DNA of 64,000 nt from an uncultured SAR86 cluster bacterium (lineage in GTDB: Bacteria; Pseudomonadota; Gammaproteobacteria; Magnimaribacterales; Magnimaribacteraceae). Every line of letters begins with the position of its first letter. Within the stretch, counting starts at the first letter, position 1. Position numbers and translations under genes: made by a program. This document shows positions 58,884-64,000 of the stretch, in pieces. The notes under the pieces are model-generated. The model worked only from the letters and a program-made list of their open reading frames with translations, made no database searches and was not told the DNA's origin. The DNA is taken from positions 62,001 through 126,000 of the forward strand of contig CACNCK010000002.1 of the NCBI GenBank assembly GCA_902618945.1. The letters run 5' to 3'.

Positions 58884-59246
58884 ATGAAAAAAATATTAAC
58901 AATTCTAGTTTTATCATTACCGCTAACAATCTTTTCATCTACATTAGTGATTCTTGAATGTGAATTAATAGAGGATGGAACGATAGAAGACGTGAAAAGA
59001 ATTAATTCAGCATGGGTTAAGAGTGTGAATGAATTGAATGATAAACAAGTGAGTAGTCAAGTTTTGGAGGCAGTGTTGTCAGATAATATGGAAGGTTTTA
59101 TGTATATAGATACTTATGAAGATTCCATACATTGGGGACAAATTAGATATGAAATAAAAAATGGCACCATCCAAGATATCGACGAACAATTTGATGCAGT
59201 TTCTAAGTGTACCGCAGGTAAAATGTATGACGCTGAACAAAGTTGA
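58884..59246 (+). CDS. small secreted protein of unknown function
   Basis: 120 residues, signal peptide (ILTILVLSLPLTIFSS), mature part rich in Asp/Glu with two cysteines (LECELIEDG, SKCTAGKM) and the segment EGFMYIDTYEDSIHWGQI. The overall strand-helix-strand look and the FMYIDTYED region faintly resemble the alpha/beta-barrel repeats of the divergent neighbour at 58088, but I cannot establish homology. The RBS is GAGGAG upstream of the ATG. It is divergent from 58088 across 118 bases. Confidence 0.68.
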   Translation: MKKILTILVLSLPLTIFSSTLVILECELIEDGTIEDVKRINSAWVKSVNELNDKQVSSQVLEAVLSDNMEGFMYIDTYEDSIHWGQIRYEIKNGTIQDIDEQFDAVSKCTAGKMYDAEQS

Positions 59247-59307
59247 TTATTCAAGTTATCACGGAGGTTAGCAGGTTCATATGTAGAATACATTTATAGA
59301 TTTTATG

Positions 59308-59313
59308 TATAAT
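59308..59313 (+). promoter_or_regulatory. -10 element of tRNA-Gly
   Basis: Perfect TATAAT ending 12 bases before the tRNA-Gly 5' end; -35 unclear. Confidence 0.6.
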
Positions 59314-59325
59314 GCAAGGCCTTTT

Positions 59326-59401
59326 GCGGGTATCGTATAATGGCTTATTACCTCAGCCTTCCAAGCTGATGATGTCGGTTCGATTCCGACTACCCGCTCC
59401 A
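59326..59401 (+). tRNA. tRNA-Gly(TCC)
   Basis: 76-nt cloverleaf with encoded CCA. Acceptor GCGGGTA / TACCCGC, anticodon stem TCAGC / GCTGA around CTTCCAA with anticodon TCC, T-arm GTCGGTTCGATTCCGAC. Confidence 0.97.
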
Positions 59402-59418
59402 ACTAAAAGTTTTATTAG

Positions 59419-59667
59419 ATGATAGTAACAATAGATATAAGTATGTATCCAAATAGGGAGGAATTTATTGAACCAATAAAAGGTTTTATTGAAATTATAA
59501 ATACTTTCCCAGAAATAAAGATAAAGACTTTTCCAACCAGTACTGTTATACAAGGAGAATATGCCTACACAATGAAAGCTGCACAAGATGCAATCTCCGA
59601 GGCTCATGTTAAATATGACAAAGCCATTTATGTTATGAAAATAATACCTGACTACGAAGCCTTATAA
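59419..59667 (+). CDS. YkoF/MTH1187-type (UPF0045-like) thiamine-binding-fold protein
   Basis: 82 residues. VTIDISMYPNREEFIEPIKGFIEIIN followed by IKTFPTSTVIQGEYAYTMKAAQDAI resembles the MTH1187/YkoF ferredoxin-like fold, in which PTST-x(2)-G-x-Y is a recurring motif. Some members bind thiamine; others are uncharacterised. It is 17 bases after tRNA-Gly and without obvious partners. Function inference only. Confidence 0.7.
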   Translation: MIVTIDISMYPNREEFIEPIKGFIEIINTFPEIKIKTFPTSTVIQGEYAYTMKAAQDAISEAHVKYDKAIYVMKIIPDYEAL

Positions 59668-59689
59668 AATTTCTTTGCTCTGTGTTCCT

Positions 59690-60109
59690 CTAGTTAGTGA
59701 CTCGTTTAGGCTGAGTATTCCAAATATAGACTAAAGAGTAAAACCAAAATCCATTGAGTAAAGGTTCTACAATGGCATCCACAACAGCTTTATCTAGAGC
59801 GAAACCAAGTAATAAGAAGCTCCAAGATGTAGCGATAGTAAAATGTCCAATCGTATAAATAACAGCTAATGTGCTTGTCTTAAGTCTTTTGTGAGCATAT
59901 TTGTGGAGAAGATAGAACCAAAATCCATTGATGATCGGTTCTAAGATAGCATCAGCAGACGCAACTAGAAAGCTCGCATTAAATATTAAAGTAGCGCAAA
60001 CCCAAGCAATGAAGACATGTCCGACAGTGTACAAAATTGAAAGACCGAAGCTACTTAGCGAATGGATTAGTGAGTTAATCCTGCTGACTTCTATTAAGAA
60101 CCTATTCAA
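59690..60109 (-). CDS. membrane protein with two DUF2061 repeats
   Basis: 139 residues with two copies of one motif. The first is GHVFIAWVCATLIFN, then ADAILEPIINGFWFYLLHKYAHKR. The second is GHFTIATSWSFLLLG, then VDAIVEPLLNGFWFYSLVYIW. This is the DUF2061 pattern, two helices per repeat, four helices in all, and function unknown. The start could be the ATG at 60109, with no strong RBS visible. The spacer to the next minus-strand gene is 93 bases and AT-rich. Confidence 0.8.
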   Translation of the reverse strand: MNRFLIEVSRINSLIHSLSSFGLSILYTVGHVFIAWVCATLIFNASFLVASADAILEPIINGFWFYLLHKYAHKRLKTSTLAVIYTIGHFTIATSWSFLLLGFALDKAVVDAIVEPLLNGFWFYSLVYIWNTQPKRVTN

Positions 60110-60202
60110 AATTTATCCCTTTTTTGTTTATTGTTTACTATTAATCTAAATAATATAACTCTAACAAGAATTAAAAAAATATCACTACCTACTTTAACTT
60201 TT

Positions 60203-60877
60203 TTACATGATTTGATTCCAAAGTTGCAATTCCTCAATTCTAAGGTAACTATTAATCTTCTTCACTTCCTGTAGAGTTGCAGATTCTTTGGGACCATAAT
60301 TGTGTCCAGGATAGATGATTGTTTCATCAGGAAGTTTAGAAAGTTTACGGAGACTATGGAACATATCTTCAGAGTTTGCACCAGGTAAATCAACCCTCCC
60401 ACATCCTTGAACAAATAGGGTATCTCCTGAGATAAGACTATTATTTACTTTGAAGCACTGAGACCCAGGTGTATGTCCTGGAGTATGAATAAACTCTATA
60501 TCATTATCTCCAATCTTAAAGTGATCTCCTGAATCTACTATATTCATATCTATGTTAGATAAACCAGTAACTTTTTTGAGACCATCGACCTCGTGTTTAT
60601 TGACAAAAGTTTTTACAGGTTCTTTTTCTAATACTTCAGCAAGGCCCTCAATTGAGTGTCCTCCCATACTTCCACCTACATGATCTGGGTGACAATGAGT
60701 TACCAAAACACACGAAAGTTTTAGATCTCTTGCTTGAATATGGTTGAGTAAACCTTCAACATCCCAAGCAGGATCAATTAAAGCCACTTCTCGAGTTTTT
60801 TTGGAACCTAACAAATAAATAAAGTTTTCCATTGGACCTATAAGTATTTGCTCAATATATAAATCATCATTAATCAT
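60203..60877 (-). CDS. metallo-beta-lactamase-fold hydrolase (glyoxalase II-like)
   Basis: The track start at 60907 lies inside the transporter gene; the ATG at 60877 (MINDDLYIEQ) after AGGAAAG is better, giving 224 residues. Metal motif VTHCHPDHVGG (HxHxDH), then HTPGHTPGSQC, SGDTLFVQGCGR and YPGHNYG supply the dinuclear site ligands. It is probably a thioester or glutathione-persulfide type hydrolase of the glyoxalase II/ETHE1 branch; the extra C-terminal helical domain of GloB is short here. Its start is 1 base from the stop of the upstream MFS gene, suggesting translational coupling. Confidence 0.9.
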   Translation of the reverse strand: MINDDLYIEQILIGPMENFIYLLGSKKTREVALIDPAWDVEGLLNHIQARDLKLSCVLVTHCHPDHVGGSMGGHSIEGLAEVLEKEPVKTFVNKHEVDGLKKVTGLSNIDMNIVDSGDHFKIGDNDIEFIHTPGHTPGSQCFKVNNSLISGDTLFVQGCGRVDLPGANSEDMFHSLRKLSKLPDETIIYPGHNYGPKESATLQEVKKINSYLRIEELQLWNQIM

Positions 60878-60878
60878 A

Positions 60879-62159
60879 TTAACTTTCCTCTTTAAAAGTT
60901 TCTTCAAGGACTATTTTATCCTCTTTGTACTTTATTCCTGCTAGATAATAACAAGGAATGGATACAATACTAATGATTGAAAAAATTACCAGCATTAAAG
61001 TATAGGGCTCAGAGTAGCCAGAAGATCTGAGAATATCTGCACATAATCCTCCTCCTAACGAGCCAATGGTTAATCCAATTAGATTTAGTGTAAGGATATA
61101 AAATGATACGACTGTCGCTTTAATATTATCAGGAACTAGTTCTTGTACGGTAGAAAAGGTAGGCCCGAAGAAGCACCCTAATTGAAAATATCCTATGATG
61201 ATTCCTATCCAAAATACTGAGGTTCCTGGTTCCACAAATCTGTAGAATATTCCAATAGGTAAAGTTAGTAGTGCTAGCCAGAATAGAAACATAGGTCGTC
61301 CTTGGTTGGTATTTTCTTGCCACCAATCACTCAATATTCCACCTATTAAATTTCCTGATAGACCTGCAAATACACCTATCCAGCCAACAAGCTGAGCTAT
61401 CTCAGATCTTTCATATCCTCTTTCCTGAACTAACCAAAGTTGTTCAAAACCGGAAGCTCCAAGCACTATATGATAAAAAACACCTGCTACTATAGTGAAC
61501 CTTAAAGCGGATGAAGTTTTAAGAGCTTTTATTAGTGTCTTTACTATATTTGCAGTACTTTCCTTAGATAAAGTGGGATTTTTATTTTCGGATGTATTAC
61601 TTTGTCTTTTTCTGTCTTTAAAAAGTAGCGCACAGAGACCTAATAAGAGTCCAATGCCACCTAACAGATAAAAACAATTTCTCCATCCTAAGGATTCACC
61701 TAGATAACCAGCAATTAAGAGACTTACCCCTACACCAATTGGGACGCCCATATAATAAAATCCTGCGGCAAAACCCATTTTTTTTGATGGAAATGAGTCT
61801 GATAAAAGAGACATAGATGTTGGAGTGAGAATTGACTCGCCCACACCAATAAACATTCTTGGAAGCGCCATTGATATAAAACCTTTAGCTGCACCTGTGA
61901 GGGCAGTAAAAATACTCCACAAAACTACACCAAATGCTATGAGCTTTGGTCTATTCACCATATCTGCAAGAACGCCCATAAACAGACCTGCAATAGAATA
62001 AAAAACAATAAAAGGAACGGTTGTTAAGAATCCGTATTGAGTATCTGTGAGGCCCAAGTCAGGGACAATAAAATTAGCAAAGCTGGCAATGAGTTGACGA
62101 TCTACAAAATTTAGAAGATTCAGAAGTGTTAGGAAGAATAAAAGCCTATATGCGTTCAA
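60879..62159 (-). CDS. MFS transporter, spinster/ExuT-like
   Basis: 426 residues, twelve membrane helices. The first helix LTLLNLLNFVDRQLIASF and the loop ADMVNRPKLIAFGVVLWS are typical of MFS proteins of the spinster/hexuronate type. ALPRMFIGVGESILTPTSMSLLSDSFPSKKMGFAAGFYYMGVPIG covers helices 4-5. It probably imports or exports an organic anion or lipid-like molecule. It is coupled to an MBL-fold hydrolase, which may act on the transported compound; this is inference. Confidence 0.87.
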   Translation of the reverse strand: MNAYRLLFFLTLLNLLNFVDRQLIASFANFIVPDLGLTDTQYGFLTTVPFIVFYSIAGLFMGVLADMVNRPKLIAFGVVLWSIFTALTGAAKGFISMALPRMFIGVGESILTPTSMSLLSDSFPSKKMGFAAGFYYMGVPIGVGVSLLIAGYLGESLGWRNCFYLLGGIGLLLGLCALLFKDRKRQSNTSENKNPTLSKESTANIVKTLIKALKTSSALRFTIVAGVFYHIVLGASGFEQLWLVQERGYERSEIAQLVGWIGVFAGLSGNLIGGILSDWWQENTNQGRPMFLFWLALLTLPIGIFYRFVEPGTSVFWIGIIIGYFQLGCFFGPTFSTVQELVPDNIKATVVSFYILTLNLIGLTIGSLGGGLCADILRSSGYSEPYTLMLVIFSIISIVSIPCYYLAGIKYKEDKIVLEETFKEES

Positions 62160-62265
62160 AGGTACCTCTTTTACTAAAGATCATAGCATAGAGATTAGAT
62201 TTAATAATATTTGAAAAAATCTAATTCTAAGTGTTATAGTTGAGTAACACACTCGGGATACTTAA

Positions 62266-62868
62266 ATGAAAATAAAAAGAGATTGGTCAAATTCAGATAT
62301 GAGGTCAGTAATGCGAGGAGAGGCTATGCATTATTTTTCAGGTGGCCAACATTATTATGTTTCAAAAGATTGGTACGTTTGGTTTCTGGGCAACTCAACA
62401 AGATATTCTATTTTTCATACCTTTCTTTGGAAATACGGAAATGGCGAAATGGTAAGTTATACAGACTTAACTAGAACGGAAAAGATTGGATCTCAAAGAT
62501 TAAAAATAGACTCTATCAAAGCTACAATAAGAGAGGGCTTAAATCTAGGTTATATACAAGCTTTTAAATCTGAAAAGGACAGAAGGGTAACTATGTATTC
62601 TTTCGATGATTCTATCTTACAAGAAGTAACAGATTATTGTTTTATGATGAGACGGAATCGCATGTGGGAGTCGGCATCATTTATCAGCCAAGGATCTACA
62701 GCAACTATTAATAAAGAACTTGCTAATGCAGGAATGAAGAAAGAGTGGTTTGATTCAATAAACAGCTTCATTTCTCTTTTAGCTGGAACAGCTAAAGCTG
62801 TTTTTGGTCAGGAACAGCTACCTAATGTGATTGCTATAGATAAAAATAAAAATAAAAATAAAAGCTAA
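62266..62868 (+). CDS. putative winged-helix-like regulator, unknown family
   Basis: 200 residues, no signal or membrane segment. Residues 60-110 have a wHTH look: YTDLTRTEKIGSQRLKIDSIKATIREGLNLGYIQ followed by a wing-like KSEKDRRVTMYSF, as in MarR-type proteins. The N-terminus (MRGEAMHYFSGGQHYYVSKD) and a His/Tyr/Trp-rich stretch are unfamiliar, and the tail is low complexity (KNKNKNKS). I cannot name a family. It is a single gene, divergent from the MFS transporter and followed by an inverted-repeat-rich spacer. A regulatory role for the neighbouring transporter is possible. Confidence 0.6.
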   Translation: MKIKRDWSNSDMRSVMRGEAMHYFSGGQHYYVSKDWYVWFLGNSTRYSIFHTFLWKYGNGEMVSYTDLTRTEKIGSQRLKIDSIKATIREGLNLGYIQAFKSEKDRRVTMYSFDDSILQEVTDYCFMMRRNRMWESASFISQGSTATINKELANAGMKKEWFDSINSFISLLAGTAKAVFGQEQLPNVIAIDKNKNKNKS

Positions 62869-62901
62869 GAAATTAGCTGTAACTTTTAGTCTTTATTAAT
62901 C

Positions 62902-63019
62902 TTGTACTTGTACAAATTTTCTATAAGTTAATTATGTTACATGGATGTAACTTGAGTGGGCTCATTCTCTAGATTTCACCCATCCCTTCCCAGGATATAG
63001 TCTTTATTTTGGGCCCACT
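62902..63019. repeat. inverted-repeat-rich spacer between convergent genes
   Basis: Between the plus gene ending at 62868 and the minus gene ending at 63028 there are three perfect inverted repeats. They are TTGTAC-TT-GTACAA (62902-62915), GTTACA-TGGA-TGTAAC (62936-62951), and AGTGGGC (62955-62961) pairing with GCCCACT (63013-63019) around 51 bases that include ATCC/GGAT. No T-run follows on either strand, so simple intrinsic terminators are unlikely. It may be a structured 3' UTR or a small RNA; unassigned. Confidence 0.45.
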
Positions 63020-63027
63020 TTCACAAC

Positions 63028-63825
63028 TTAAGAATTCTCATTGAACATTGCCGTTCTTCCGCCATCAACTACGATATCTTGGCAACTGACAAAACTACCT
63101 GCATCACTAGCTAGATAGAGTGCAGCTTCTGCTATATCTGATGCTAGACCCGATCTTTTCAATGGTACTGCTTGAGCAAGATTACCTTCAAGTTTCTTTA
63201 ATTTTCTCTCATTTTCTTCAGCACTAAGTTTATTAGATACTCCTGAGCCACCCCAGAAGATTGGAGTGGCAATGGCTCCAGGTGATATCGCATTGACTCT
63301 TATATTATCTTTTCCAAGTTCAACTCCAGACATTTTTGTGAAATGAGTAACACCTGCTTTTAAAGCTGAATATAGAGGATCCCCTTGTCTATATCTAATT
63401 CCTGCAATACTTGAATTATTGATAATGCAACCTCCGCCATTTTCTCTCATGGGACCAATGGCATATCTGGTACCAAGAATGACACTAGCTAGTAGTAAAT
63501 GAACCCCATAATCAATATCCTTTTGAGTCACATTCTCAAGACCAGCTCCAACAGGCCCACCGGCATTATTAAACAGAATGTCCAGCTTACCTAAGTTTTC
63601 AGTTGTAAAAGAAATTGCCTTTTTTATATCTTCTTCTTTTGTTACATCCGATAAGCAATAAGAGGCATTTTCACCCAATTCCTTTGCTAATTTAGATCCT
63701 TTTTCTTCAGACCTACCTGAAATAACAACTTGTGCACCTTCTTCAATGAATAATCTAGCTGTCTCAGCTCCAATGCCACTGGTTCCGCCTGTAATAAGTG
63801 CTACTTTATTCTCTAGTCGACTCAT
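63028..63825 (-). CDS. short-chain dehydrogenase/reductase (glucose-dehydrogenase/FabG-like)
   Basis: 265 residues. It has TGGTSGIG, NNAG (87-90 region), Ser in NNSSIAG (138-139) and YSALK (Tyr152, Lys156), with RVNAISPGAIATPIF and a C-terminal DIVVDGG. The classical SDR that keeps DVVVDGG-type endings includes glucose/steroid dehydrogenases and FabG paralogues. The start lies 1 base after the stop of a serine hydrolase gene on the same strand, so both belong to one operon. Substrate unknown. Confidence 0.9.
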   Translation of the reverse strand: MSRLENKVALITGGTSGIGAETARLFIEEGAQVVISGRSEEKGSKLAKELGENASYCLSDVTKEEDIKKAISFTTENLGKLDILFNNAGGPVGAGLENVTQKDIDYGVHLLLASVILGTRYAIGPMRENGGGCIINNSSIAGIRYRQGDPLYSALKAGVTHFTKMSGVELGKDNIRVNAISPGAIATPIFWGGSGVSNKLSAEENERKLKKLEGNLAQAVPLKRSGLASDIAEAALYLASDAGSFVSCQDIVVDGGRTAMFNENS

Positions 63826-63826
63826 A

Positions 63827-64000
63827 TTAATTTTCTCCTTTTAAACATCTATATGTTTCGTTTATGAGTTCTAGTGATCTTCCATCGGCTGCAAAATTAT
63901 TTTTCATGTTATTCATGACATAAGAAATACCAATTTTGTTGATAGGATCTCCAAATCCACACGAACCCCCCCATCCGGAGTGGCCGAAAGAACTTTCCTC
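63827..64000 (-). CDS. beta-lactamase-family serine hydrolase, C-terminal fragment (partial)
   Basis: Only the last 57 codons are inside the window; the frame runs off the right edge and is absent from the ORF track. The segment SSFGHSGWGGSCGFGDP followed by IGISYVMNNM is the signature end region of class C beta-lactamase/EstB-type serine hydrolases, where the HSG motif replaces KTG. The stop TAA is at 63829-63827, right before the SDR ATG. The catalytic SxxK should lie beyond the window. It is probably an esterase rather than an antibiotic-hydrolysing enzyme. Confidence 0.83.
   Translation of the reverse strand, partial: EESSFGHSGWGGSCGFGDPINKIGISYVMNNMKNNFAADGRSLELINETYRCLKGEN

Noticed and set aside
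62835-62868. Short tandem repeat coding KNKNKNKS as a phase-variable tract
   Set aside because: The unit is six bases (AATAAA-type) with only about three to four copies at the very C-terminus; slippage in multiples of six would not shift the frame.
1-64000. CRISPR array, prophage, integrase, transposase or toxin-antitoxin locus
   Set aside because: No regularly spaced direct repeats, no phage structural or recombinase reading frames, and no small coupled toxin-antitoxin-like pair were seen.
63827-64000. Antibiotic-resistance beta-lactamase
   Set aside because: Only the C-terminal fragment is visible, and its HSG-type sequence fits the broad EstB-like esterase family, so a resistance claim is not supported.

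Overview
The window looks like a chromosomal stretch from an AT-rich, streamlined marine gammaproteobacterium, most likely SAR86-like. That placement is an inference, not a measurement. Supporting it are orthologues and arrangements typical of Gammaproteobacteria: tesA divergent from ybbA-ybbP, yciB, bolA, trhO, yadG-yadH, the long form of queF, slyX, a RimK with a fused protease domain, and csrA directly before a tRNA-Arg. Added to these are low GC, very short intergenic spaces, three very large TonB-dependent receptors and several GPH-type sugar transporters. No phage, insertion sequence, integrase, CRISPR array or rRNA was seen. No stretch over 300 bases lacks a gene. The longest gap, about 258 bases after position 24001, appears to hold a structured RNA.

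Layout. 1-4.6 kb (mostly minus): a partial PldB-like hydrolase, a secreted S9 peptidase, tRNA-Ala, a secreted EEP-fold hydrolase and an SDR. 4.7-19.1 kb: a CPBP protease, then three related TonB-dependent receptors, interrupted by the tesA/ybbAP lipid-processing locus and yciB. Each receptor gene ends in an intrinsic terminator. 19.1-24.3 kb: pyruvate kinase, a GPH sugar transporter translationally coupled to a two-domain oxidoreductase (Gfo/Idh/MocA + aldo-keto reductase), and a candidate non-coding RNA. 24.3-30.4 kb: a cupin, an AGPS-like flavoprotein, a PhnZ-like HD protein, a GH3 beta-glucosidase with PA14 insert, and an SDR. 30.5-42 kb: a long plus-strand run of two GPH transporters flanking a rhomboid protease and a DUF3604 protein, then ogt, bolA, trhO, an MMPL exporter, an AMACR-type racemase and a glutaredoxin-like protein. 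42-50.8 kb: TatD, a CoA-transferase, an aldose dehydrogenase, a MoxR/VWA pair, yadGH, queF and slyX. 50.9-59.4 kb: tRNA-Ser, rimK, small genes, csrA (too short for the ORF track), tRNA-Arg, pcs, a double 2OG-Fe(II) dioxygenase, an MDR oxidoreductase, a duplicated-domain secreted protein and tRNA-Gly. 59.4-64 kb: small conserved proteins, an MBL-fold hydrolase with an MFS transporter, a winged-helix-like protein, an inverted-repeat-rich spacer, an SDR and a truncated beta-lactamase-family hydrolase.

How it fits together. The receptors (outer membrane), GPH permeases (inner membrane), intracellular GH3 glucosidase, the oxidoreductase fusion, aldose dehydrogenase and pyruvate kinase form a plausible route for glycoside or sugar uptake and oxidation. 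A second theme is lipid and acyl-CoA metabolism (AMACR, CaiB-type transferase, HSD17B4- and HSDL2-like SDRs, AGPS-like protein, phosphatidylcholine synthase). The most interesting regulatory hypothesis is a Csr/Rsm circuit. csrA is present. A structured, GGA-rich, ATG-free RNA with its own terminator lies at 24041-24261. All three receptor leaders carry AAAAGGAT and a GGGGA-type Shine-Dalgarno sequence, and in two of them a GGA sits in a hairpin loop. This is unproven but directly testable.
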